Source: JBBDWZ01 sp050732575 (GTDB lineage Bacteria; Gemmatimonadota; Gemmatimonadetes; Longimicrobiales; RSA9). Taken from it: 25,311 bases of DNA. The translations under genes and the position numbers were made by a program. The notes beneath the pieces were generated by a model. It saw only the letters and a program-made list of their open reading frames with translations. It ran no database searches and was not told where the DNA came from. Position 1 is the stretch's first letter. Each line of letters opens with the position of its first letter. This document shows, one piece after another, positions 14,800-22,597 of this stretch. The stretch spans positions 1-25,311 of the forward strand of contig JBOHRF010000049.1 in assembly GCA_050732575.1 (NCBI GenBank), written 5' to 3'.

Positions 14800-15627
14800 A
14801 TGAGCGGAGGTCTGGCAGCTGGCACGCGCAGCCGTCTGCGCTGGAGCGCCGGCTGGTTGGTCGCCCTGCTGGTCATCATGCCGCCCGGCCCTGCTGCATC
14901 GGGCCAGGAGGAGCCAGCAGAGCGCAAAGCCTCGGCGGGCTTGCCCTTTGGCGTGGGCGAGATTCTGCGTTACCAGCTGCACGCCCAATGGTTTCTGATC
15001 AGTGGACGCGGCACGGCAAGTCTGAGCGTGGAAGCCGTGGACACCGTGCACACGTTTCCAACCTACCGGCTGGTGTCCAAAATGAAGGGCGGCATCTCGG
15101 TCTTCAAAGTCGACGATGTGCAGCGCTCCTGGCTGGATGTGGACCAGTTGTTTTCGCGGCGGTTCGAGCAGAAGCTCAGGCAGACCACGTTCAACCGCGA
15201 TCGGACCTTCGATTTCCTGCCCGATCAGATGCGCTACGTGCAACTGGGCAAACCGGCGGTCAACGGTCCGCTGGCCAGTGCCCAACCGCTCGATGACGTG
15301 TCCTTCCTGTATCATCTGCGCACACTCGCTTTGACGGTTGGCCGGGAATACCGCGAAGCGCGCTACTACAAGAGTGACGGCAATCCGGTCATTGCGCGCG
15401 TGCTGCGCACCGAGCGGATCAAGGTGCCGGCCGGCGAGTTCGAAGCCATTGTCGTGCAGCCGCGCATCAAATCGGACGGGCTGTTCGGCGAGGGCGGCGA
15501 GGCGCTGGTATGGTTGTCGAATGATGAGCGAAGGCTTCCCCTGCGCGTCCGCGCCAAGGTCAAGATTGCCACGCTGACCATGAATCTCGAGTCGTACACG
15601 CCCAGCTCCACATCGAACAGTCGGTGA
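14800..15627 (+). CDS. DUF3108 domain-containing exported protein
   Basis: A 275-residue protein with an N-terminal signal (RSRLRWSAGWLVALLVIMPPGPAASG, cleavage near residue 33). The following domain matches DUF3108: LPFGVGEILRYQLHAQWFLISGRGTASLSVE, then YRLVSKMKGGISVFKVDDVQRSWLD and a late IKVPAGEFEAIVVQPRIKSDGLFGEGGEALVWLSNDERRLPLRVRAKVKIATLTMNLESYTP. The family is periplasmic or outer-membrane associated and predicted to be all-beta; its role is unknown. ATG 14800 is chosen because GGAGAGG lies about 9 nt upstream; an in-frame GTG at 14791 is adjacent to that site and unlikely. It is convergent with the penicillin-binding protein gene. Confidence 0.87.
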   Translation: MSGGLAAGTRSRLRWSAGWLVALLVIMPPGPAASGQEEPAERKASAGLPFGVGEILRYQLHAQWFLISGRGTASLSVEAVDTVHTFPTYRLVSKMKGGISVFKVDDVQRSWLDVDQLFSRRFEQKLRQTTFNRDRTFDFLPDQMRYVQLGKPAVNGPLASAQPLDDVSFLYHLRTLALTVGREYREARYYKSDGNPVIARVLRTERIKVPAGEFEAIVVQPRIKSDGLFGEGGEALVWLSNDERRLPLRVRAKVKIATLTMNLESYTPSSTSNSR

Positions 15628-15647
15628 CATTCCGTCTGGCCGGGCGG

Positions 15648-15666
15648 GCTAGTGTGGTGCACTAGC
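15648..15666. terminator. Hairpin between convergent DUF3108 and PBP genes
   Basis: GCTAGTG (15648-15654) and CACTAGC (15660-15666) form a perfect 7-bp stem with a 5-nt loop in the 34-nt gap between two convergent genes, overlapping the PBP stop codon. Position suggests a bidirectional terminator, but no T-tract follows on either strand. Confidence 0.35.
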
Positions 15667-17740
15667 GCCGCCACCAGCGTCGCAGCCATTTCTTCTTCAC
15701 GGGTGACGCAGTCTGGTTTCCGGCGGCGCAGGTGGACCTGGGCGCCGTGCCCTTGAGGAAGTACTCGGGTCGGAGCGTTGCCGCGCGGCGGCAATGATGC
15801 GCGTAAACATTGCCGCGATCATCCATCAGACGGGTTTCGACGCCTACAGGTTTTGGCCAGTCGCGACTGCGCTCATCCAGCCGCGCCATGATGCGCCCCC
15901 AGATCGGCGCGGCCAGTTCACCGGCTTTTCCGCCGGGCACAATGCTGGAGCGCCGATCGAACCCAAGCCAGATGGTGCCTACCAGGTCGGGTGTGTAGCC
16001 GACAAACCAGGCATCGGCGGCGTCATTCGATGTTCCGGTCTTTCCCGCAACCACACCGCGGTAGCCAGCGTCACGCACAGACGTGGCGCTGCCGCGGTCG
16101 ATTACGTCTTTCAGCATGTTGTTGACTACGAAAGCAACGGCAGGATCGAGCACGCGAGCCGTGGCGGGCCGCTTCTGCCAGACGACCTTGCCCTTGGCAT
16201 TGAGCACGCGCGTCACCAGACGCGGCTCCGGATGGGAACCCAGGGTGGCAAACGTGGCGTACGCTGCTGTGACCTCGATCGGTGTCATCTCCTGCGAACC
16301 GAGCACGATGGAAGGCACCGGCGGTAAACGACCGTTCACGCCAATTCGATGCGCCATGCCGATGATGCGATGCAGACCCACCATGGTGGCCAAGCGCACG
16401 GTGGCGACGTTGCTGGAAACGGCCAGTGCCTGCCGCATCGTGACTGTGCCAGCGTAAATGCCGTCCTCGTTGCGCGGGGCCCAGGTGCCGCCACTATCAA
16501 GCGCCACGCGGAGTGGTTGATCCACGAGCTGAATCGATGGTGGATACCCATTCGCGATGGCGGCCGCGAACACAAAGGGCTTGAACAGGCTGGCGGGCTG
16601 GCGTTTGGCGCGCAGTGCGCGGTTGTATTGCGAGTCGATGTAATCACGGCCACCGATCAGCGCACGGACATCCCCGGTGCGCGGGTCCATGAACACGATG
16701 GCCGCCTGCAAGTAGGACGTGCCGTCTTTCTCGATCGTTGTGTCCGCCAGTACGTGCGCGTAAGTCGGGTATCGAAACCGACCATAAGCACCCGATTCGA
16801 TGGCGCGCAGCTGCTTGCGCAACTCTTCGTCGGCAATGCGCTGCGTCTCGAGATCGAGCGTCGTTTCGATCGTGTAACCGTCCGTATAGATCACATCACC
16901 CAGCTCGTTTTCGATCTGGCGACGGACCGCGTCGACAAAGTACGGTGCGCTTGCGTTGGTCCGGGGCACGCCGCGGCGCAGCCGAAGCGGCGCCTTATTG
17001 GCTTCGTCCAGCGCGATCGCAGTGATCCGGCCCTGCGCGGCCATGAGCCGCAGCACCGTGCTGCGCTCCTTCAGCGCGAGCCTCGGATTTCTGCGTGGAT
17101 TCAGCCTGGACGGCGCACGCGGCAGTGCCGCCATCATAGCCGCCTCGGCCAGGGTCAGGTTCGACGCCGGTTTGCCGAAATACTCTTCGGCTGCGGCATT
17201 GATGCCGTAGGCACCCGTGCCGAAATAGATCTGATTCAAGTATAGCTCGAGGATCTGATGCTTGGTGTAATTCCTTTCGATCAGTTGCGCGACCCGCGCT
17301 TCGCTGAGTTTGCGCCAGATCGTGCGTTGATTGGCAGGCAGGCGCTCGGGGAACACGTTGCGTGCAACCTGCATGGTAATCGTGCTCGAGCCCTCGTCGA
17401 TATCGCCCGCACGGATGTTCCGGTAGGCCGCACCGACTACGCGGATCCAGTCGATGCCATCGTGCTGCCAGAACCGCTTGTCCTCCATGGTCACGAAGGC
17501 AGCCGGCACGTACTCCGGCAGTTCACCGAGACGCACCATGACCCGCTGCGTCATGAACAGCCGGCCGATTTCCGCGCCCCCGCGGTCTCGCACCACACTC
17601 GCGCGATCCGGCACGTAACCATTGAGGCGGTCGACGTTCGGGCAGCCGCGCACGCCACAGAGGTTCCACATGAACACGGCCGCTACCAGCACCGAGACGA
17701 CCGTCCCGGCAGCAATCTTCACAGCTTTGGTCGCGGCCAC
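15662..17740 (-). CDS. Class A penicillin-binding protein (PBP1A family), bifunctional transglycosylase/transpeptidase
   Basis: About 692 residues: a short cytoplasmic start, one TM (IAAGTVVSVLVAAVFMW), GT51 glycosyltransferase, then transpeptidase. GT51 motifs: MEDKRFWQHDG with catalytic Glu near 86, EGSSTITMQVARN, and QILELYLNQIYFGTGAYG. Transpeptidase motifs: SLFK (catalytic Ser near 384), SSN (442-444) and KTGT (567-570) followed by DAWFVGYTPDLVGTIWLGFD. All catalytic motifs are present, so it should polymerise lipid II and cross-link peptidoglycan in the periplasm. It ends in a basic tail (KKKWLRRWWRR). Start choice: GTG 17740 has AGAGGGG 10 nt upstream; TTG 17746 (4 nt) and TTG 17767 are alternatives. 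Monocistronic. Confidence 0.93.
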   Translation of the reverse strand: MAATKAVKIAAGTVVSVLVAAVFMWNLCGVRGCPNVDRLNGYVPDRASVVRDRGGAEIGRLFMTQRVMVRLGELPEYVPAAFVTMEDKRFWQHDGIDWIRVVGAAYRNIRAGDIDEGSSTITMQVARNVFPERLPANQRTIWRKLSEARVAQLIERNYTKHQILELYLNQIYFGTGAYGINAAAEEYFGKPASNLTLAEAAMMAALPRAPSRLNPRRNPRLALKERSTVLRLMAAQGRITAIALDEANKAPLRLRRGVPRTNASAPYFVDAVRRQIENELGDVIYTDGYTIETTLDLETQRIADEELRKQLRAIESGAYGRFRYPTYAHVLADTTIEKDGTSYLQAAIVFMDPRTGDVRALIGGRDYIDSQYNRALRAKRQPASLFKPFVFAAAIANGYPPSIQLVDQPLRVALDSGGTWAPRNEDGIYAGTVTMRQALAVSSNVATVRLATMVGLHRIIGMAHRIGVNGRLPPVPSIVLGSQEMTPIEVTAAYATFATLGSHPEPRLVTRVLNAKGKVVWQKRPATARVLDPAVAFVVNNMLKDVIDRGSATSVRDAGYRGVVAGKTGTSNDAADAWFVGYTPDLVGTIWLGFDRRSSIVPGGKAGELAAPIWGRIMARLDERSRDWPKPVGVETRLMDDRGNVYAHHCRRAATLRPEYFLKGTAPRSTCAAGNQTASPVKKKWLRRWWRR

Positions 17741-17758
17741 GTTCAATGGACCCCTCTG

Positions 17759-17780
17759 CAGAGCCAATCCTATGGCTCTG
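17759..17780 (-). promoter_or_regulatory. Hairpin in the leader of the PBP gene
   Basis: CAGAGCC (17759-17765) and GGCTCTG (17774-17780) form a perfect 7-bp dyad with an 8-nt loop, about 20 nt upstream of the chosen PBP start and directly next to its ribosome binding site. It could be an operator or an mRNA hairpin affecting initiation. It also makes the TTG at 17767 less likely as the start, since that codon would sit within the stem-loop. Confidence 0.3.
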
Positions 17781-17805
17781 TTTCAAGGGCAATGTCCATG
17801 CTGTT

Positions 17806-18771
17806 TCATCGCGCATTACTCCGCTGCGCGTACGGCTTTGAGCCAATTCCCTCTGGGGGAACACCGTACGGATAGTTGATGCCGGCCGGCATTACGCCCA
17901 CTATGGTGATGACACCGCCATCGTAGCGCAGCACCTGGCCCAGCACGGACGAGTCGCCGGCAAAGCGCCGTTGCCACAAGGCATGGGAGATGAGGCCAAG
18001 GCCTGCATCACTGCCCACGCGCTCTTCATCGGGCGTGTACGTGCGGCCCAGGATGGGCCGAACGCCCAACGTGCGCGCCCAGTTGGCGGACACGCCAATC
18101 GCGCTCACTCGCTCCGCCGGACCGTCGCCCACCAGCGAGATGCTGCGACCTATCTGCGCCACTACTTCACCAAAACTGCGGTTGCCCGTGCGCAACAGCT
18201 CGAAATCACTGGGCGTCAGGTTGTAGCGCCGCACCTCGCCGTTGGGCGACGTGTTCGCATTGCGCAGGCGAAGTAGACGGTCACTCTCGGCAAAAGGCAG
18301 TGCACTGCCGTATACCGTGTGCACAATATCGAGCAGCGCCGTGGCGCCGCCCAAGCCCAGCGCCAGCGTGGCCATGACCACCGTAGCAAATAGCGGCGCG
18401 CGCCGCAGAGCACGCAACGTGTAGCGCAGATCCAGGTCCAGGCCCTGGAGCAGGCTGCCCAGCGTGCGCCGAGTGAAAAGCTTCAACGGCAGCACGTCAA
18501 CGGCATGATGGGCCGGGTGTTCATCGACGCGCGTGATGCGCACCACAATGATGCGCGCGTCGCCCGCGCGGCCTGCAATGGTCAGCAGATAGTCACCCAC
18601 GGCCTGGTGACCGCTCCACTCGTGAGCATCCTGGTCGATGGCGACCTGCGCGCGACCGTTACGCGTTAGCTCATCGAGCGCTGCTCCCAGAAGCGCTGCT
18701 GCATCGTGCTCCACTGCGCGCAGCGCGGCCGCCGCTTCCGGCGAAAGGTGAACCTGCCAGCGCGCGCTCAC
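17806..18771 (-). CDS. Chimeric ORF: ParE/RelE-like toxin N-terminus fused to truncated ADOP permease
   Basis: A single 321-residue frame with two unrelated parts. Residues 1 to about 90 (MSARWQVHLSPEAAAALRAVEHD...HEWSGHQAVGDYLLTIAG...ARIIVVRITRV) look like a small ParE/RelE-type toxin, supported by the overlapping antitoxin gene upstream (GTG 18771 overlaps its TGA as GTGA). From about residue 102 the sequence is an ADOP permease: RRTLGSLLQGLDLDLRYTLRALRRAPLF, TM1 (ATVVMATLALGLGGATALL), and a MacB-like domain (ANWARTLGVRPILGRTYT, SHALWQRRFAGDSSVLGQVL, VITIVGVMPAGINYPYG). It ends about 20 residues later, lacking both FtsX units (a full ADOP is ~900 residues). It is most likely a deletion or recombination product; whether it is expressed or active is unknown. 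The toxin assignment is weaker than the ADOP one. Confidence 0.72.
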   Translation of the reverse strand: MSARWQVHLSPEAAAALRAVEHDAAALLGAALDELTRNGRAQVAIDQDAHEWSGHQAVGDYLLTIAGRAGDARIIVVRITRVDEHPAHHAVDVLPLKLFTRRTLGSLLQGLDLDLRYTLRALRRAPLFATVVMATLALGLGGATALLDIVHTVYGSALPFAESDRLLRLRNANTSPNGEVRRYNLTPSDFELLRTGNRSFGEVVAQIGRSISLVGDGPAERVSAIGVSANWARTLGVRPILGRTYTPDEERVGSDAGLGLISHALWQRRFAGDSSVLGQVLRYDGGVITIVGVMPAGINYPYGVPPEGIGSKPYAQRSNAR

Positions 18772-19028
18772 AGCCCCAGCTCCCGACGCACGCGTTCCCA
18801 GGATGGCGCCTTGCCCGCGTCCAGCTCGGCCAGCGCGCGTGTCACATCCTTACGCGCCACGAACCGGCGCAGCCGATTGGCCAACTGCAGATCTTCCACG
18901 GGCACCAGCGCGGCCAGCTCCCGGCCGTGGCGAGTAATGACCAGGCGCTCCTTGCCATAGGCTACGCGGTTCAACAGCTCGGCCAGATCACTGCGCGCGT
19001 CCGCTACACTCACCGCTGTTACGGCCAT
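18768..19028 (-). CDS. Phd/YefM family type II antitoxin
   Basis: An 86-residue protein with the Phd/YefM N-terminal fold: MAVTAVSVADARSDLAELLNRVAYGKERLVITRHGRELAALVPVEDL, then a more polar C-terminal arm (ARALAELDAGKAPSWERVRRELGL-like, residues about 62-86) that would wrap its toxin. ATG 19028 is chosen because GGGGGA lies 5 nt upstream and homology begins there; an open frame to 19061 runs through the operator. The stop overlaps the downstream chimeric ORF start by 4 nt, the usual antitoxin-toxin coupling. It probably represses its own promoter via the palindrome at 19051-19064. Its partner is the ParE/RelE-like part of the chimera. Confidence 0.85.
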   Translation of the reverse strand: MAVTAVSVADARSDLAELLNRVAYGKERLVITRHGRELAALVPVEDLQLANRLRRFVARKDVTRALAELDAGKAPSWERVRRELGL

Positions 19029-19043
19029 GGGTGTCCCCCAGTG

Positions 19044-19064
19044 TTTGTACGTTTTGTACAAAAC
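19044..19064 (-). promoter_or_regulatory. Candidate Phd operator
   Basis: GTTTTGTACAAAAC (19051-19064) is a 14-bp perfect palindrome. A further half-site TTTGTAC (19044-19050) abuts it. This AT-rich block lies 16-36 nt upstream of the antitoxin ATG in otherwise GC-rich DNA, the expected place for autoregulation by a Phd dimer. GTAC-centred dyads are common in Phd/YefM operators (general knowledge). Confidence 0.6.
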
Positions 19065-19124
19065 AATGTGGGACCCGGAATGGGGCAGGTTAAACAGCGC
19101 GGAAAAGTAGGCCGGTACTACCGG

Positions 19125-21506
19125 TCAACTGATCGGCTTGCGCTCCGGAACACGCACGATAAACAGGCCTTCGCGCACACTTGTGAACACGACGATGCCG
19201 CTCTTGAAGAACGGGTAGTTGCTCCAGGCGCCGCTCTGCTCCGCACTGAACCCGGGACTATCGTCGTTGTACGGTGCGCTATCAAAGAAACCGATCTCGC
19301 CCGGCTTCCGGCGGTCGCTGATATCGAGCACGCGCAGGCCGCTGCCGTAATTCGACTCGTATACGCGGTCGCCGATCACGAACAGGTTGTGATCGGAGGC
19401 GCGGACCGGTCCGATGTACTCGTGCGCGACAACCGGATCGTCCAGCCGGGTGAGGTCCCACACAATGGTGCGCGTGCCGGCCACCATGCCGTCCAGCTCA
19501 TCGCCCTCGTCGTTCATGTAAAAGTAGCGCTGCTCGGCATCGAACCAGCCCTGGTGCGCGTACGAGACATTGGGATAACTGTTGCGGCCGACGGTTACCG
19601 GCTTTGCCTTGTCGGTGACATCGGCAATGTTGATCTCCCTTTCATTCGAGCCCACGCAGATCTCCCGTCCGCGATAGCGTGCATCCGGTCCGCTATAGAT
19701 CAGGCACTGCGCGTCATGGGTGTAGCCCCGATCGTTGGCGCCCGCGCGATCGTTGTAACAGCCCACGAACGTGGGCCGCAGTGGCTCGCGCGCGTCCACC
19801 ATGTGCAGGCCGCCGCCGCAGGTATCACCGCCGCCGTTCGCGCCCACGATGTACAGGAACCTGGATGAAGTGTCGGCCACGACATTGTGTGCGCTGAGCA
19901 CTCTGTGATAGGTCGTGTCGGGTGTAAACACTGCGGGCGTGTCGGTCACGGTCCGCAACCGGGTCAGATCGAACACCTGCATACCGTGCGCGCGCGCGCC
20001 ATCGGCCACGATGAACGCGTGGTTCCTTATGACCTTGATGCTGCGCCATACCGACGGCGGTGATCCTTTCGTGCGCGCCAATGTGCCGATCAGGCGAGGG
20101 GATGCCGGATTGGTCACATCGACGAAGGACGCGCCATCTCGCCGCGCGACCAGGGCATAATCCCGGTTGGTGGTGGGATCGGTCCAACCCCACACGTCGT
20201 TCACCCAGACACCGCGTGCCCCACCCAGCGCGCTCACCGGCATGTGCGAGACCAGTTCGATGTTGTTGCACGTGAACGCGCCGATCTTACCATTCTCACA
20301 GCGTGCTGCCGGAGTAGCGCCGCGCCCGACCGTGAAGATCTCACCCTCGAGCATCTGCCGCGGCTGCCAGTCTTCACCCTGCTTCGCCACGACCAGCGCG
20401 CGGCCCTCACCGAAGTCACGCTGCGGCATGCTGACCACCGCGCGGTTGGCTGCCGATGCAATCGAGAAACCGAAGGCGAACGGCCACGCAGTGCCATCGG
20501 CCGAATCCGCGTCCAGGCGCAGCGCGTTCAGTGAGCCGCGGGATGCAGTCGTGTTGAAACGGTAGACGCGCCCATTGCCCCCGTTCACACCGGGTGCGCC
20601 GACCCAGACCTCGGTGCCAACCATGGCGATGGCGTGGCCCAACCCTGAGCCGCGCATGTCCTCGGAGGGCTGCAGCTCCCTGGAACTCGACCAGGCATCG
20701 GCGGAATTTCGCTCCAATACGTAGACACGAGCGGTGCCGGGCGCGCCGACATACGCGCGGTCGCCGTTGAGCAATACGGCCGCACCCGCGCGCGTTCGTG
20801 CGGCCGGCGACGGCTGCAACTCCGTGACCTGCGGCTCACTCCATGAGCCGTTGGGCTGCCGCCGCGAGAAGAACACCTTCCCCGCTGCCGAGTCTGCGGC
20901 CGGCGCACCCACGAGCAGCCAGGCGCCCTGCACACTGATGGTCCGCCCGAAACCCGCACCGGCGCCCACACCCGTGGGCCGCACCACACCGTGCAACGTC
21001 CATGCGCCGCGCGCGCGCCGGTACTGGTAGATCACGCCCGTGGAGTCCACGGCGGGCGCACCAATGAGCAGGTCATCTCCGGAAAGCGCCAGTGAGCTGG
21101 CGTATCCTGAATGATTGCCCGCAGCGGGCGGCACGATGATGGCGACCTGTCGCCAATTGGCGCCGGCCGACCCGCGCTCGAAGACATACGCCACGCCCGA
21201 TCCGCCACGCTTGCGCGGTGCACCGACAATCAGTGTGTTGCGGTCGAGTGCGAGCGAGCTCCCGAAATCGTCCATGCGCGCCGAGTCAGTCGCCATCAAC
21301 CGTGACCGCTCACGCCACTGGCCCGCTCGATCGATGCGGTAGGTGTAAACGACACCGGGTCCATACCAGTTCACGGGCTGACCGATCACCAGCTCGCTGC
21401 CCGTCATCACCATGGCCCGGCCGTAGTTCGGCTCCTGCGCTGCGGCTGGCGCTGCCGTCACCACCACGGCAGCCGCGACCAACAAAGTACTCCATCGGTT
21501 TCGCAT
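19125..21506 (-). CDS. Secreted FG-GAP / choice-of-anchor B family beta-propeller protein
   Basis: A 793-residue protein with a Sec signal (RNRWSTLLVAAAVVVTAAPAAAQ, cleavage near 23). Residues about 27-400 contain repeated FG-GAP-like blades (FGSSLALDRNTLIVGAPRK, YASSLALSGDDLLIGAP, FGRTISVQGAWLLVGAP, LGHAIAMVGTEVWVGAPG). From about 430 the protein matches the choice-of-anchor B / LVIVD region: VNDVWGWTDPTTNRDYALVARRDGASFVDVTNP, SAHNVVADTSSRFLYIVGANGGG, YTHDAQCLIYSGPD, SYAHQGWFDAEQRYFYMNDEGDE, ASDHNLFVIGDRVYESNYGSGLRVLDIS, ending FTSVREGLFIVRVPE. No C-terminal anchor is visible, so it is probably periplasmic or released. The His- and Asp-rich second half may bind metal (inference). ATG 21506 has AGGATC upstream. 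Confidence 0.88.
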   Translation of the reverse strand: MRNRWSTLLVAAAVVVTAAPAAAQEPNYGRAMVMTGSELVIGQPVNWYGPGVVYTYRIDRAGQWRERSRLMATDSARMDDFGSSLALDRNTLIVGAPRKRGGSGVAYVFERGSAGANWRQVAIIVPPAAGNHSGYASSLALSGDDLLIGAPAVDSTGVIYQYRRARGAWTLHGVVRPTGVGAGAGFGRTISVQGAWLLVGAPAADSAAGKVFFSRRQPNGSWSEPQVTELQPSPAARTRAGAAVLLNGDRAYVGAPGTARVYVLERNSADAWSSSRELQPSEDMRGSGLGHAIAMVGTEVWVGAPGVNGGNGRVYRFNTTASRGSLNALRLDADSADGTAWPFAFGFSIASAANRAVVSMPQRDFGEGRALVVAKQGEDWQPRQMLEGEIFTVGRGATPAARCENGKIGAFTCNNIELVSHMPVSALGGARGVWVNDVWGWTDPTTNRDYALVARRDGASFVDVTNPASPRLIGTLARTKGSPPSVWRSIKVIRNHAFIVADGARAHGMQVFDLTRLRTVTDTPAVFTPDTTYHRVLSAHNVVADTSSRFLYIVGANGGGDTCGGGLHMVDAREPLRPTFVGCYNDRAGANDRGYTHDAQCLIYSGPDARYRGREICVGSNEREINIADVTDKAKPVTVGRNSYPNVSYAHQGWFDAEQRYFYMNDEGDELDGMVAGTRTIVWDLTRLDDPVVAHEYIGPVRASDHNLFVIGDRVYESNYGSGLRVLDISDRRKPGEIGFFDSAPYNDDSPGFSAEQSGAWSNYPFFKSGIVVFTSVREGLFIVRVPERKPIS

Positions 21507-21630
21507 GACAGATCCTGGAAGAATGACGCTCGCTGTATGTGACGTTATGAAGCAGCCGGCCTCCCTGGCAACGTGCCCGCCCCACGAGCTCGCTGGATAG
21601 ACCGCCGCCTTCGCTACGGCCCTTGCTCTT

Positions 21631-21648
21631 GTAGCACAATCGTGCTAC
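21631..21648 (+). promoter_or_regulatory. Candidate AbrB-type antitoxin operator
   Basis: GTAGCAC-AATC-GTGCTAC is an 18-bp dyad with perfect 7-bp arms, located 25 nt upstream of the antitoxin ATG and probably overlapping the promoter. This is the position expected for autorepression by the antitoxin alone or with Doc. Confidence 0.6.
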
Positions 21649-21673
21649 CCTGGGTGCCGACCGGGAGGAAGTA

Positions 21674-21901
21674 ATGGTGCGCAAAGTTACACTGCGGCAG
21701 ATGGGCGGCTCGGTGGGCGCGACGCTGCCCAAAGACATCGCTGACCGCATGCATGTAGAGGCCGGCGATGAAGTTTTTATTGTGGAGACGGAGCGTGGGG
21801 TGCTGATCACGCCGTACGATCCCACGTTCGAGAAAGCGATGGCTGCGTATCAGCGTGGGGCCAGAAAGTACCGCAACGCGCTGCGTGAACTTGGCAAATA
21901 G
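21674..21901 (+). CDS. AbrB/MazE-type (SpoVT-AbrB domain) antitoxin
   Basis: A 75-residue protein with an N-terminal swapped-hairpin DNA-binding domain: VRKVTLRQMGGSVGATLPKDIADRMHVEAGDEVFIVETERGVLITPYD (residues 2-49). The C-terminal helix (FEKAMAAYQRGARKYRNALRELGK) is the likely toxin-binding arm. ATG 21674 follows GGGAGGAA by 3 nt. The stop is 6 nt before the Doc start, so they form one operon. It should bind the 18-bp dyad upstream and neutralise Doc. The domain boundaries and basic residues look intact. Confidence 0.88.
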   Translation: MVRKVTLRQMGGSVGATLPKDIADRMHVEAGDEVFIVETERGVLITPYDPTFEKAMAAYQRGARKYRNALRELGK

Positions 21902-21907
21902 CCATTC

Positions 21908-22303
21908 GTGAAGGAGCCGGTCTGGCTCACACTGTCGATGCTCGAGGCGATGCATGCCGATCTGATGCGCGAGCAGGGCGGCACAGTGGGTGTGCGGGAT
22001 GAGGGTATGGTTGAGTCAGCCCTGGCCCGCGCACCTCAGCGTTGGGGCTACGAGCCAGCCGTGGACCTGGCCGCGCTCGCAGCGGCGTATGGATTTGGTC
22101 TGTCCAGGAATCACGGCTACGTGGATGGCAACAAACGGATCGCTCTCATGAGCATCTATGTTTTTCTGGTGCTCAACGGCCGCGAGCTGAACGCGCCGGA
22201 AACGGGCGCGTATGATATCATGATGGGTGTAGCGGATGGTTCGGTAACGGAGAAACAACTGGCCGCCTGGATTCGCCAGCATTCCGCGCGCTATCGGCCC
22301 TAG
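21908..22303 (+). CDS. doc: Doc-like Fic domain toxin (death-on-curing family)
   Basis: A 131-residue Doc family protein. The N-terminus WLTLSMLEAMHADLMREQGGTVGVRDEGMVESALARAPQ is the family signature. The Fic-type active site HGYVDGNKRIALMS (His69 to Arg77; pattern H-x-F/Y-x-D-x-N-K-R) is complete, with His69 and Asp73 present. The Doc of phage P1 phosphorylates EF-Tu and so blocks translation; this one probably acts the same way (inference from family). GTG 21908 is chosen because family homology starts at once; no strong ribosome binding site precedes it, so it likely depends on coupling to the antitoxin 6 nt upstream. No lesion is visible. Confidence 0.9.
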   Translation: MKEPVWLTLSMLEAMHADLMREQGGTVGVRDEGMVESALARAPQRWGYEPAVDLAALAAAYGFGLSRNHGYVDGNKRIALMSIYVFLVLNGRELNAPETGAYDIMMGVADGSVTEKQLAAWIRQHSARYRP

Positions 22304-22368
22304 TCACAGTGCCACCGAACGCGGACGGGCTAGCGTACGGGTACCTGGACGCGGGCGGCACCTACGAC

Positions 22369-22545
22369 CTAACCTTGCATTAGCCACGCGCGCACGGAAT
22401 TTCCCAGATTATTCCCAACCGAGGGCAGCTTTACCCAGCGTCCATTCTTGAGCAGGATCGCGGGCGGCCCGCCCCTGGCTTCTTCGATACGCTCGATGGC
22501 AGTGACCGCGTAACGTCGCTGGCCTCGCAGATCGGTCATGATCAT
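22369..22545 (-). CDS. Small hypothetical protein (58 aa)
   Basis: ATG 22545 is preceded by AAGGGA at a 7-nt spacing. The frame encodes 58 residues and ends at TAG 22369-22371. The product begins MIMTDLRGQRRYAVTAIER, continues IEEARGGPPAILLKNGRWVKL and ends SVRAWLMQG. The AILLKNGRWVKL stretch looks like a small beta hairpin; no signal or TM is present. It lies 52 nt downstream of the DUF5916 gene on the same strand and is convergent with doc. I do not recognise a family. The good ribosome binding site and balanced composition argue for a real gene; an internal ATG two codons later is an alternative start. Confidence 0.5.
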   Translation of the reverse strand: MIMTDLRGQRRYAVTAIERIEEARGGPPAILLKNGRWVKLPSVGNNLGNSVRAWLMQG

Positions 22546-22597
22546 GGCGGCGTCCCTTATACACCTTTTCGTTAGTGATCAGGGCGTCGCCGTTTGC

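Noticed and set aside
16349..17245. 298-residue plus-strand ORF
   Set aside because: It is antisense to the penicillin-binding protein, whose catalytic motifs are all in the minus frame.
15662..17740. TITMQ and PASLFK variants in PBP motifs as possible loss of function
   Set aside because: All catalytic residues (Glu, Ser, Lys, SxN, KTGT) are intact, and these flanking substitutions occur in active class A PBPs.
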